Source of the DNA: Terriglobia bacterium
Lineage (GTDB): Bacteria; Acidobacteriota; Terriglobia; Terriglobales; Acidobacteriaceae
NCBI GenBank assembly: GCA_020073165.1
Contig: JAIQFP010000007.1
Span: forward strand, 124,001-188,000
DNA length: 64,000 nt
Reading direction: 5' to 3'
Shown piece by piece: positions 17,591-26,538 of this stretch (position 1 is the first letter of the stretch; each line of letters starts with the position of its first letter). The notes beneath the pieces are model-generated. The model worked only from the letters and a program-made list of their open reading frames with translations. It was not told where the DNA came from and ran no database searches. A program made the translations under genes and the position numbers.

Positions 17591-17619
17591 GGGTACGGCT
17601 TGGAGCCGTGCCCTTTTCT
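17591..17619 (+). terminator. Intrinsic terminator or attenuator in the leader of the TIM-barrel gene
   Basis: GGGTACGGCT pairs with AGCCGTGCCC (ten pairs, one G-T) around a three-base TGG loop, followed directly by TTTTCT. This is a textbook intrinsic terminator, but it lies about 65 bp upstream of the start codon at 17685 with no other gene before it on that strand. It may be an attenuator, or it may end a short leader RNA. Confidence 0.6.
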
Positions 17620-17684
17620 ATCTGGACTTTGGTCGCGATGAGGGTTCGAATAGCAGCATCTTTGTCGGACGGCAGGACAGAAGC

Positions 17685-18554
17685 ATGAACAGCAATGTCG
17701 AGTTGCTGGCCTCCTATTGGACGATCTCCGGCGGCGCCCTGCCTCACACCGATCGGGAATACAGCCCGTTCGATTTCAAAGATCGCGTGGAAGCCGTGGC
17801 CCGGGCCGGGTTCAAGGGGTTCGGTCTGTGGCATGCCGACCTCGACCACATTCTCGAGCGCAGAACGTTGCGGGAGATGAAGCAGATCTTCGACGATAAT
17901 GGCATCAAGCACATTGAACTCGAGTTCCTCACCGACTGGTTCCTCGACGGCGAACGCAAGAAGCAATCCGATCTGCGCAAGAAATCGCTCCTCGCAGCCG
18001 CGGAGGCCTTGGGGGCCCACCACGTCAAAGTTGGAGATTTCTTCCGCGAAAAGTACTCCATGCCGCAGCTGATCGATTCCTTCGCTGCCCTCTGCGCCGA
18101 CGGCGCCAGGCATGGCACCAAGATCAGCTTCGAGCTGATGCCCTTCTCCATGCTGACCACTCTGAAAGACTCGCTGACGATGGTCGAAGGCGCGGGCGCT
18201 GCCAACGGCGGAATCTCCTTCGACCTTTGGCACATCGTGAAGCTGGGAATTCCCTACGAGGAAGTGGCCCGCGTCCCGCTGCAATACATCGTCAGCGTCG
18301 AACTCAACGACGGGACCTTCCAGGCCCCGTGGGATCTGCACGAAGACACAGTGAACCACCGGCGGTTTTGTGGTGAAGGAGAATTCAACGTAAGAGGATT
18401 CATCGCCCAACTGCTAAAAGCTGGCTACAACGGCCCTTGGGGAATCGAAGTGTTGTCCGAGAAACTGCGCAAGATGCCGCTGGAAGAAGTGACCGCAAGA
18501 GCCTTCAACACCACCATCGCCCAATTCAGCCGAGCCGTAACTGAGGAAGCGTAG
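17685..18554 (+). CDS. TIM-barrel sugar-phosphate isomerase/epimerase-like protein
   Basis: 289 residues of the xylose-isomerase-like AP endonuclease 2 superfamily. Candidate metal ligands are Glu in ISFELMPF, Asp in FDLWHI, and the later His/Glu in GPWGIEVL. The family includes epimerases, and some members are 3-dehydroshikimate dehydratases that produce protocatechuate. In this neighbourhood that role is attractive but unproven. The gene faces away from the amidohydrolase and is preceded by a terminator-like leader hairpin. The next gene is convergent. Confidence 0.7.
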   Translation: MNSNVELLASYWTISGGALPHTDREYSPFDFKDRVEAVARAGFKGFGLWHADLDHILERRTLREMKQIFDDNGIKHIELEFLTDWFLDGERKKQSDLRKKSLLAAAEALGAHHVKVGDFFREKYSMPQLIDSFAALCADGARHGTKISFELMPFSMLTTLKDSLTMVEGAGAANGGISFDLWHIVKLGIPYEEVARVPLQYIVSVELNDGTFQAPWDLHEDTVNHRRFCGEGEFNVRGFIAQLLKAGYNGPWGIEVLSEKLRKMPLEEVTARAFNTTIAQFSRAVTEEA

Positions 18555-18690
18555 CGCCGGCGTCCCGCCGGCTGTCGCGGGGGCGTGCCGCCCCCACCCC
18601 CGTCAAGTGCGCCAAACCCAGCCGCGGAGCGGCGACATGGCCGGCACGGGAGTGCCGGGTATCCGGGGCCTAAGCGCGATTGAGTCCCTT
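18555..18690. repeat. Hairpin-rich intergenic repeat segment, family B
   Basis: The segment contains several short palindromes (GCCGGCGTCCCGCCGGC and GGGGGCGTGCCGCCCCC). At its right end is GAGTCCCTTTTAGGGAC, which recurs in nearly the same form at 20003-20018 on the other side of the FMN enzyme gene. It looks like short non-coding repeats, and it may also act as a terminator between convergent genes. Confidence 0.5.
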
Positions 18691-19890
18691 TTAGGGACGA
18701 CGCTCCGGCTGCGACACAGCCCCCAACGCACCCACGTAAGACCTCCCCAACTCCGCAACCGATCCGCACCCCAACAACCTCAGTGTTCGCTCCAGATCCA
18801 CCCGCAAAATTTCCAGCGCCCGCGCAACCCCCGGCTCCCCCGCTGCGGCCAGCCCATAGGCATACGCTCGACCCACCAGCACGGCCCGAGCGCCCATGCA
18901 TAAGGCTTTCACGACATCGGTGCCGCGTCGCACTCCGCCATCCATCAGCACTTCAGTCCGTCCAGCCACCGCCGTCACAACCTCCGGCAGGGCTCGCAGG
19001 GTGGCGGGAAGGTAATCCAGTTGCCGTCCTCCGTGATTCGACACCACAATCGCCGCCGCCCCCTCATCCACCGCTCTCCGCGCATCATCGCCGGTGAGCA
19101 CACCCTTGATCACAATGGGCCCGTGCCATGACTTCCTGATCCAACCCAAGTCTTCCCAGGTAATTGTGGAGCGCGCCAGGGCCGCATTGATGTCCACCAG
19201 CGGCATCGGCCCCTGGCCGGGAATGACCACGTTGGGCAGGTGCGGCAATCCTCCATCGAGCAAAAACCGAACTAGCCATCGCGGACGCGCGAACACCTGC
19301 GGCAGATATGGCAGCTTCTCCAGCAAGCTTCCGCTGATAAGCTCCTTCATGCCGTTGCGATAGTCGCGCTCCCGCATTCCCGAGACTGCGGTATCAATCG
19401 TAAGCACCAGTGCGGCGAATCCCGCCACCCGCGCGCGTTCGAGCGTAGCCTCCGCCGCTTCCCGCCCGCCCATCAGATAAAGCTGATAGAACACCGGCCC
19501 GGAGGAAGCCGCCTTCACATCCTCCAGACGATGCCCGGAGATGGTCGAAAGAATGTACGCTGTGCCCGCCGCGCCGGCCGCGCGGGCCGCCGCCACCTCG
19601 CCACCGGGATGCATCAACCGGCTGTAGCCCACGGGAGCTAGCAGAATAGGGAGGGCCAAATCGAAACCCAGAACGCGCGTGCGCAGATCGCACTGCGGCA
19701 CGGCCACTGCGTGTCGTGGACGAAAGGTGACGTCCTCAAAGGCTCGCCGATTTTCCCGCAGCGTGACCTCGCCCTCCGCGCCGCCGTCGAGGTAATCGAA
19801 AACTGCCTTCGGAAGCCTGCGCCGGGCCAGCGGCCGAAAGTCCTCAACGCAAACCACCCGTGGAGATGCCACCGCGCGTGCTGCTTTCAT
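18691..19890 (-). CDS. FMN-dependent alpha-hydroxy-acid dehydrogenase
   Basis: 399 residues of the lactate dehydrogenase / glycolate oxidase / mandelate dehydrogenase family. The active-site signature VVSNHGGRQLD supplies His and Arg, and VLMDGGVRRGTDVVKAL plus VLVGRAYAYGL form the phosphate-binding region. It oxidises an L-2-hydroxy acid to the 2-oxo acid at FMN. In this context mandelate-like aromatic hydroxy acids are possible substrates, but lactate cannot be excluded. It is convergent with the TIM-barrel gene and flanked by family B repeats on both sides. Confidence 0.88.
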   Translation of the reverse strand: MKAARAVASPRVVCVEDFRPLARRRLPKAVFDYLDGGAEGEVTLRENRRAFEDVTFRPRHAVAVPQCDLRTRVLGFDLALPILLAPVGYSRLMHPGGEVAAARAAGAAGTAYILSTISGHRLEDVKAASSGPVFYQLYLMGGREAAEATLERARVAGFAALVLTIDTAVSGMRERDYRNGMKELISGSLLEKLPYLPQVFARPRWLVRFLLDGGLPHLPNVVIPGQGPMPLVDINAALARSTITWEDLGWIRKSWHGPIVIKGVLTGDDARRAVDEGAAAIVVSNHGGRQLDYLPATLRALPEVVTAVAGRTEVLMDGGVRRGTDVVKALCMGARAVLVGRAYAYGLAAAGEPGVARALEILRVDLERTLRLLGCGSVAELGRSYVGALGAVSQPERRP

Positions 19891-19961
19891 TGCGTTGACA
19901 TTCTACGGGAATTGACGCAGGAGGAGATCACCTTTGGGGATTGGCTGAAGAAAAGACATTA

Positions 19962-20018
19962 GCCCCGGACGTAAGTCCGGGGCCAGGAGTGGGGCATACC
20001 ATGAGTCCCTTCAGGGAC
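19962..20018. repeat. Hairpin repeat, family B (second copy)
   Basis: GCCCCGGAC-gtaa-GTCCGGGGC (19962-19983) is followed by GTCCCTTCAGGGAC (20005-20018). The second element matches the end of the 18555-18690 repeat. It is non-coding and resembles REP-type hairpins. Confidence 0.5.
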
Positions 20019-20053
20019 GGCACTGTTCTCGTGCACAGGGCAAAGAACGCCCG

Positions 20054-23000
20054 TCAGTCCGCGGCCATCCCCTGTGCTTCTTGTGCAAACTGCGCCCGCA
20101 ACTGCTCTTCCATCGCGGCCAACTGCGCTTCGATGTCCTGCACGGCCTTGCGCTTCTTGATGATCTCCTCGCGATAACGCCGCAGGAAATAATCAATCGT
20201 CTCCACGCGGATCCGTATTGAACCCGACGGCTTGTTCTCGTCAAGATCCTTGAAGCAGAAATACGGAGTACCCGACTTCTCGATAATCCCCTCGATCACG
20301 CCGTAAATCGGCGCATCGTGGCCGCATTTGAAGCTGGAGATTTCCAGCGCCACCAGGTTGGGATGCCGCGCCGTAAACTTCGCCGCCCACACCTTGTGGT
20401 TGGTACTGCAGGAGTACGAATTCTTCCACGCGTCGGTGATATCCAGCGGATGGCTGATCACACCCGCCCGCACTTCCTCGCCGAACAGCCGCTCCAGCAT
20501 GTCTTCATCGAGCGGCAGTGTGTTCTGCGAGAAGATGGGATAGCCCAGCTTCTGGAACTCTTCCATGATTTCGTGATTCAAACCCGGATCGTGGTGATAC
20601 GGCCTCCCCAGCATCACGATGCCGATGCGGTCTTCACGCTCCAGTTGGTCCAGCACCTGCCGCGCCCGCTGCCGGATGCTGGTTTCGTAGTCTGCCAGGC
20701 ACTGATATCCAACTTCGACCGCCCGATCGTTCTCTTCCTGGGATAAGCCCAGCACCGGCTGCCATGCCTGTAGCATCTGGTGGGCAAACAGCTTCCGGTC
20801 GGCAAAATTCAGGATCGGATCCAGATACTTCACATTGTGCTCGGCGAAGACGTCGTTTTCCTTGGTGAACGCCGCTTTCACCGTCTCCGGCGTTGCAGTC
20901 ACCGTCGGACAGGCATTCGCACCCACGATCTTCACCAGTGGAGAAGTCAACACGTCGTACATCGGGAAGAAAATCGCATCCAGCGGCTTCTTGCGGTGTT
21001 TCTCCTGGATCAGGTTGTAGACGTGCGAAATTCCGATCTTCGCCGGGAAGCAGGGATCAATCGCGCCCCGGCTGGCGCCCGCCCGGTACAGCTCCGAACT
21101 GGTGTAGTCGGAGTAGATGATGTTCTCCGGTTGTACTCCCAGGCTCTCCAGATACCCATTGAACAGCGGCGCGTAGGTATAGATATTCAGTACGCGCGGA
21201 ATGCCGATACGGATGTCTTTCCGGCCCTGCATCAGCGCGATGCGCTCCTTCACTGCTTTGCCCCACCCGCGGGGCGGAAGCGGGTCGGCCACACTCTTGG
21301 GATTCGTCGGCCGGAACACTTCCTTGGACGCCATGTCCACGAAGTTTGGATGTGCATCCTTCAGTTGGTCGAGACCCTTCTTGATCTCCTTCATCTCGTT
21401 GACGTCTTCGACCGTGCCCTTTTCACAGGTGGCGATGATCAGGCGCTGCTCGCCTTCCATGAGCGGCACTTTGGTCTTGCGCGGCTGCGGAGCCGGGGCG
21501 ATCGCCGCCATCGCCACAAAATTCGGCTGCTCGGTCTTGATGTCAATGAAGGTGCGCAGGCAATTGTTCTTGCAGAAATTGCAACGCGTGTTCTCGTCGC
21601 GGGTAGTGCGGTATTCGATCTTGCGCACCGCGTCGAGGCCAACGAAAGTCGTTTGCAAGCCGTTGCGCCAGAGCCGCAGCGATTCCTGCGCCGCGCCGAT
21701 CGCCCCGGATTCGCCGCAGTGCTCGTGCACGATGATCTCGGGCTGCTTCCCGGCCGCGCGAAAGCTGCTGCGGATGAAATCCACTTCCGCCTTGACCACC
21801 GCCAGATTGTTCTGCGTTCCGCCTTGCAGGACGAAGCGCGAGCCCAGCGCCGCCAGGTTCGGAATGCTGGCCACGTACAGGAAGACATTCTTCGGCAGCA
21901 CGGCAGCCAGTCCAGCCAGAATCTCTTCCGCTCTCCAGCCCTGACGCTGGAAGTTCACGATGTCGGACTGCATGAACACCGCGCAGCCATACCCGAACAC
22001 CGGCATGGCCGTAGCCGAGAAGGCGAGATCAGCATACTGCTCGACCGATAGGCCGAATCCTTCGGCCGTGGATTGCAGGAAGTAGCCATTCCCCGCCGAG
22101 CACTGGGTATTGAGCTTGAAATCCTTCACCCGCCCGTTGTGCAGGACGATCAGCTTGATGTCCTGGCCGCCCACGTCTACGATGACGTGCGGATCGTCAT
22201 AAAATTTCAGTGCCGACTCGGTGTGCGCCACGGTCTCAACCAGCGCCACGTCGGCCTTAAGAACATCCTTCAGAATGTCTTTGGCGTACCCGGTCGTGCC
22301 CACGCCCAGGACTTCCAGCTTAGCGTTCTGCGCTTCGACCTGCTTGCGCAGGTTTTCGAACATCTCGATCGTGTCCTGGATGGGATTGCCGTTGGAGAGC
22401 TGGTACGACTTGCAGAGGATGTCGCCGTTCTCATCCAGCAACACCGCCTTGGTCGAAGTGGACCCGCCATCCACTCCCACAAAGCCGGCCACGGTAGTCC
22501 CGCTCTGAAACGTCGCCGGAATAAACTTCTTGCGGCGATAGGCCTGCTTGAACGCGTCCAGTTCGGGAACATCTTTGATCAGACCTGTAGCGCCCGACTT
22601 GGCCTTCTCCTCCTGCCGTCCAAACTCAATGTAATGGACCAGTTGGTCTATACCGCGATAACAGCCCACGCAATCTTCTTCGCCCTTGCCGAACTCAATC
22701 GAGCCCAAAGCAGCGAAGTATTGCGCGTTCTGCGGGACCTTGATCAGTTCCTCAGGCTTGGCCCCGGCCGGAACTTCGACTTTGCGCTCCTCCCACATGC
22801 GAGGAATGTTGGCCTGCCAGGCCTCGCGCATACCGCGAATGAAAGTATTCGGGCCACCAAGAAGCAGCACATGTGGACGGAGCGTGTGACCGCGCGTCAG
22901 CACGCTGAGGTTCTGCAGAATGATGGCCTCAAAGAGCGACGCCATCAGCTCGTCCGGAGGCGTGCCCACCTTCTGCAGGCTGTTGATGTCGGTCTCGGCA

Positions 23001-23560
23001 AACACGCCGCACTTCCCCGCCACCCTGTGCAGTTTGATGTTGTGATATCCCTGCTCCGCCAGTTCCGCGACCGGAATCTTCAGCTTGGCATTAATCTTGT
23101 CGATCACCGCGCCCGTGCCGCCGGCGCACTTATCATTCATGGACGGAATTTTCTTCTTGCGTCCCGACTCGTCGTCATCTTTGAAGACAATGATCTTGGC
23201 ATCCTGCCCACCCAACTCGATGACCGAATACACCTCGGGATGCATCTTCTCGACGGCCAGCGAAACCGCGGTCACTTCCTGCACAAACTTGGCACCAATT
23301 TGCTCAGCAATCGAGCCGCCGCCTGATCCCGTCAGGAACATGCGGGTGTTGTGCCGGCTGATGCCGACGTCGCCTTCCATGCGGCGCAGAAATTCCAGCG
23401 TCTTCTCCGGCTGCTTGGTCTCGTGGCGCTGGTAGTCCTGCCAGAGAATCTCATCCGTGGCCGCGTTGACCACAACAGCCTTTACCGTGGTAGAGCCCAC
23501 ATCAAGCCCGACCATGAATTTCGCGTCGCGATCGTGACCGTGTACCAGGTGGTCTGACAT
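20054..23560 (-). CDS. Double-domain acyl-CoA dehydratase activase (2-hydroxyglutaryl-CoA dehydratase activator type)
   Basis: 1,168 residues. Two ASKHA ATPase domains occur in tandem: one near the start (MVGLDVGSTTVKAVVV, with cysteines in NDKCAGGTGAV and GKCGVFAETD) and one at about 345-640 (VGVDGGSTSTKAVLLD, with NTQCSAGNGYF and YGCAVFMQSD). A cysteine-rich segment, CNFCKNNC, and a DUF2229-type C-terminal region follow. Single activases are dimers with one [4Fe-4S] cluster between subunits, so this tandem form may carry the cluster within one chain. They use ATP to inject an electron into a dehydratase. The gene is downstream of the dehydratase-like gene, 106 bp away, on the same strand. 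Confidence 0.85.
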   Translation of the reverse strand: MSDHLVHGHDRDAKFMVGLDVGSTTVKAVVVNAATDEILWQDYQRHETKQPEKTLEFLRRMEGDVGISRHNTRMFLTGSGGGSIAEQIGAKFVQEVTAVSLAVEKMHPEVYSVIELGGQDAKIIVFKDDDESGRKKKIPSMNDKCAGGTGAVIDKINAKLKIPVAELAEQGYHNIKLHRVAGKCGVFAETDINSLQKVGTPPDELMASLFEAIILQNLSVLTRGHTLRPHVLLLGGPNTFIRGMREAWQANIPRMWEERKVEVPAGAKPEELIKVPQNAQYFAALGSIEFGKGEEDCVGCYRGIDQLVHYIEFGRQEEKAKSGATGLIKDVPELDAFKQAYRRKKFIPATFQSGTTVAGFVGVDGGSTSTKAVLLDENGDILCKSYQLSNGNPIQDTIEMFENLRKQVEAQNAKLEVLGVGTTGYAKDILKDVLKADVALVETVAHTESALKFYDDPHVIVDVGGQDIKLIVLHNGRVKDFKLNTQCSAGNGYFLQSTAEGFGLSVEQYADLAFSATAMPVFGYGCAVFMQSDIVNFQRQGWRAEEILAGLAAVLPKNVFLYVASIPNLAALGSRFVLQGGTQNNLAVVKAEVDFIRSSFRAAGKQPEIIVHEHCGESGAIGAAQESLRLWRNGLQTTFVGLDAVRKIEYRTTRDENTRCNFCKNNCLRTFIDIKTEQPNFVAMAAIAPAPQPRKTKVPLMEGEQRLIIATCEKGTVEDVNEMKEIKKGLDQLKDAHPNFVDMASKEVFRPTNPKSVADPLPPRGWGKAVKERIALMQGRKDIRIGIPRVLNIYTYAPLFNGYLESLGVQPENIIYSDYTSSELYRAGASRGAIDPCFPAKIGISHVYNLIQEKHRKKPLDAIFFPMYDVLTSPLVKIVGANACPTVTATPETVKAAFTKENDVFAEHNVKYLDPILNFADRKLFAHQMLQAWQPVLGLSQEENDRAVEVGYQCLADYETSIRQRARQVLDQLEREDRIGIVMLGRPYHHDPGLNHEIMEEFQKLGYPIFSQNTLPLDEDMLERLFGEEVRAGVISHPLDITDAWKNSYSCSTNHKVWAAKFTARHPNLVALEISSFKCGHDAPIYGVIEGIIEKSGTPYFCFKDLDENKPSGSIRIRVETIDYFLRRYREEIIKKRKAVQDIEAQLAAMEEQLRAQFAQEAQGMAAD

Positions 23561-23625
23561 TCGGCTTTCCTTTCAACTGAGAACTGATATCTGACAACAG
23601 AGAACTGGGTTTCTTAAACGATTTT

Positions 23626-23654
23626 GGGAACTGACAACCCAGTTGTCAGTTCCC
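23626..23654. repeat. Perfect 13-bp inverted repeat between the dehydratase and activase genes
   Basis: GGGAACTGACAAC pairs with GTTGTCAGTTCCC around a CCA loop. Related fragments (GAACTGATATCTGACAAC, GGTTCTCAG) surround it, so the spacer is built of short related repeats. It may attenuate expression of the activase relative to the dehydratase, or it may be a mobile repeat. Confidence 0.55.
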
Positions 23655-23666
23655 GGTTCTCGGTTC

Positions 23667-25460
23667 TCAGTCGCCGCTGGCGGCTGCGGGAACCTGGACT
23701 CCAGGGACCCGCGAGCGCTTCCAGAAGCGCGTGTCTTTGTTGATGCGGTCGCTCACATGCAGCACGAACTGCGCTGCGGTCCCAGTCACGCCCTCGCGGT
23801 GCGGAACGTGGTAGAACGGCCGCTTCAGTTCAGGATGCTCAGCGACGTATTCCCGGACTTGCGTAATGGTCTTCCCGGTGGAATGGAGTACCTGCTCGAA
23901 CTCGCCCTTGGCCTTCACCTTGGCCTCGCCCAGCGCCATCTGCACCCGGCTGTGAGCGTTGACTTCGCCTTCGCCGGAAGTTTCGATGGGCAGGAAAATC
24001 ATGTCCTTGAACTTGTTGATCACCGCCGACTGCACGCCGTCCGACTGCGACGACGGCATGCACCCGAACGGCTTCAGCGCCAGCACCATGTGGGCCATGC
24101 GATGCACCGTGTAGTACACATTCTTGCCCACCTCCAGGTGCCCTTCGCCGCCGCGCGCGAACTGGTTGTAGAACGGATGCGCCATCTCGGCCAGTTCCCT
24201 CTGCGGAACCAGGTGGTGGGTCAGCCCGCCCAGGTGCTTGATGGTGCGATGGTAGAAGAAGTTCCACATCTTCTCGCCCACGCCGATTCCCATCAGCTTC
24301 TTACGCAATCCCAAGTCATTCGCGAGGTGCTTCTTCAGTTCCCACCACTGCGGATTGCGATACGGACGGTTCACCGGCCACTTGGCCTTGGCATGCGCCT
24401 TCGCCTGGTACATCAGGTAAGCAACCCAGGTGGCGATCGGTTCCACCATCACCTGCGCGCCTTCGCGCTCCAGAAATTGGAACATGTTGAAGTTGCCGTC
24501 ACCCTCGGTGATCTGCGCCCAGAACTCGCCCGTGATCTTTACCACCGGCTTCACCTTGGTACGGTCCACCTCAATGGAGTTCATCCGCTCGCGCGCCGTG
24601 TGCAGGGCGTTCAGGTAGTCCTTGCCCCACATGTGCTCGTGCCACTTGCCCAGCACGTTGAAGGTATTGCGCAGGACGGCGTTCTTCTTGAACTTCGGCT
24701 TGGCCCAGTCCGGAGCGATCTGCTCGATCTCGTAGGACTTCCTGTTCTTCAGGTCTTCGCACAAGCCGTCCACAGTCTCGCGGAAAACGCGATTAGTCTC
24801 GCCCGGGTTCACCTCAAACGGACGGATCTGGTAGATCAGGTCGTTCATCACGTCGCCCAGGTGCATGGCGTTCAGCATGCCGAAGCCGAAATCCACCGTG
24901 AACTTGAGCCCGGGCTCGCCAGAAGCCGCTTTGATCCCATCACTGTCCTTGAACAGCAGCACGCGGAAGCCGTCAAAGCCGGCATTCTGCAGCGCGAAGC
25001 GGTACTCCGCCTCATACATGCCGAAGCGGCACGGCCCGCACGAGCCCGCGGTGAAGAACACGTAGTTGTCCAGAATCTGCTGGCGCGGAATGCCTTCCTT
25101 CTCCAGGAACTGCAGATACTGGACCAGGTTCCCGACCGTGAAATAGGTCGGATTGCACTGCCCGTTGTTGCCGAACTCTTTGCCGGTCTGGAAGGCGGCG
25201 ACGTTCGGAACCGGCAGCTTCTCGCAGCGATAGCCGCAGCCCTGGAAGACGGCACGAATCAGGTCTTCGTGCTTCCAGGTGAATCCGCCAAACAAGATTG
25301 TGACCTTGTTCCGCTCCTCGGCGGTAAAGGCTCGTTCCACCGGTCGATGGAAATGGGTCGGCTGGTCAAGCCCGGCAATCTTGCGCAGGCGCGCGCGCTC
25401 GGCTTCGAGGCGCTGCTTGATTTCTTCATCCTTCTCGATTTGAACGAAATTCGTCGCCAT
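23667..25460 (-). CDS. 2-hydroxyacyl-CoA dehydratase-like protein
   Basis: 597 residues. Cysteine motifs NNGQCNPTYF and GSCGPCRFGMYEAEYRFAL resemble the iron-sulfur regions of the HgdB/DUF2229 type. The start at 25460 has a very good GGAGGAAG site; the longer upstream frame does not look coding. It is the first gene of a two-gene unit with the large activase. The pair probably performs a radical-type, ATP-primed reduction or dehydration of an acyl-CoA, but I cannot name the substrate. Such systems are oxygen-sensitive, which contrasts with the oxygenases upstream. Confidence 0.75.
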   Translation of the reverse strand: MATNFVQIEKDEEIKQRLEAERARLRKIAGLDQPTHFHRPVERAFTAEERNKVTILFGGFTWKHEDLIRAVFQGCGYRCEKLPVPNVAAFQTGKEFGNNGQCNPTYFTVGNLVQYLQFLEKEGIPRQQILDNYVFFTAGSCGPCRFGMYEAEYRFALQNAGFDGFRVLLFKDSDGIKAASGEPGLKFTVDFGFGMLNAMHLGDVMNDLIYQIRPFEVNPGETNRVFRETVDGLCEDLKNRKSYEIEQIAPDWAKPKFKKNAVLRNTFNVLGKWHEHMWGKDYLNALHTARERMNSIEVDRTKVKPVVKITGEFWAQITEGDGNFNMFQFLEREGAQVMVEPIATWVAYLMYQAKAHAKAKWPVNRPYRNPQWWELKKHLANDLGLRKKLMGIGVGEKMWNFFYHRTIKHLGGLTHHLVPQRELAEMAHPFYNQFARGGEGHLEVGKNVYYTVHRMAHMVLALKPFGCMPSSQSDGVQSAVINKFKDMIFLPIETSGEGEVNAHSRVQMALGEAKVKAKGEFEQVLHSTGKTITQVREYVAEHPELKRPFYHVPHREGVTGTAAQFVLHVSDRINKDTRFWKRSRVPGVQVPAAASGD

Positions 25461-26147
25461 TATCTTCCTCCGGCGTATGGAATTAGGGATGTCTGCTGGA
25501 GCCTTTGAGTGGGATGGCAGGTGGCGGGACGGCCATCGAGTGGAAAGCGGTGTGGAGCAACATGCAGTCTTTGCCCGAGGCCTGGACTCAAGCCCAAGCT
25601 CGGACACAGTGGAGAGACGTCACGACGCATTGTCGAACTCCCTAGAGCGAACTGCAAGGAGTGTCGAAGCCTTGCACCGGGAAGAAACTCAACCTACAAA
25701 AAATCGATCTCCCCTGTGCCGGATCTGAGCGATATAACCTGGCAGCCCGCACTACACGCTGCCTATACTTAAGTTGTCCCTAGGGCCGAAGTTGCCACCT
25801 ACCCCATGGAGGTGAGCAGTTCGTTTGAGAACCCAGTGGATTTTCCCCTTTTACCAGAAATCGAGGCTGTGATTCAAGGTCAACAGGTATTAGGTAGGCT
25901 ACATCCTCTTGGTTTCGTCTAATTGTGAGACACGAACACGCACAAACCCTCCCCCGGCCCGGCGAGGCCCACCCCAACACCGCTCTCCACTGAACGGCCC
26001 CTGTCGAGGCCCGGAGAGGTGCGACCTCTCAACTGGAAGGGCGAATCCACCCAGTCGAATAGCCACACCGTCCCCCGGGCATGGGCGCTGAACGGTGGCA
26101 CCGAACCAACGCGGCGCACTGTCGGGTCCGCGGCCTGAGCACCGCGG
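25461..26147. other. Intergenic region of about 690 bp, no gene recognised
   Basis: Apart from the ribosome site of the dehydratase gene at its left edge, I see no convincing gene. The forward frame at 25477-25728 has a composition unlike a protein and no ribosome site. The right part (about 25930-26140) is C-rich. No strong terminator, tRNA or repeat was found. Confidence 0.5.
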
Positions 26148-26489
26148 CTAGTTCTTGATGATGATCTCTGGATCCACGATCAGTTTGTCTCTGCTGTTCC
26201 TGATCTCGTACTTGTAGTGGAAGTGAGTCCCCGCTGGTTGCGGCTTGCACTTCTGGCAGATCACGGCGTGCCCGCCGACCGATCCGGATTTCTTGCTGCC
26301 GTTCTTGGGCACCTCGAACTCGGGGTCCTTAAAGGGCGTTCTGTTGTCTAGGAAGTGCACGGTTACTTTGTCAGTAGAAGACCACTCCACCTCGTCGCCG
26401 GCATCCTTACTCAAGAATATGGGATCCGGAACTACCGTCTTCGTCGCGACGTCAATGCGGGCTTTAACCAAAGTGACTTGCGGTGCCAT
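26148..26489 (-). CDS. Small cupredoxin-like protein, function unknown
   Basis: 113 residues, starting at a GGAGGTGG ribosome site. No signal peptide is seen. The order of beta-strand-like segments (VTLVKARIDV, EVEWSS, VTVHFL, THFHYKYEIR) suggests a cupredoxin-like beta-sandwich. A CQKC pair and HFHYKYEI could bind metal, but a full blue-copper set is not clear. It stands alone, upstream of the kinase stop. The fold call is weak. Confidence 0.55.
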   Translation of the reverse strand: MAPQVTLVKARIDVATKTVVPDPIFLSKDAGDEVEWSSTDKVTVHFLDNRTPFKDPEFEVPKNGSKKSGSVGGHAVICQKCKPQPAGTHFHYKYEIRNSRDKLIVDPEIIIKN

Positions 26490-26538
26490 AATCCACCTCC
26501 TGGATAGGGCTGTCTGAATACTTCTCGTTATGTTGAGA

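Noticed and set aside
25477-25728. Forward ORF of about 83 codons before the small cupredoxin-like gene
   Set aside because: No ribosome site, no domain and unusual composition. The region looks non-coding.
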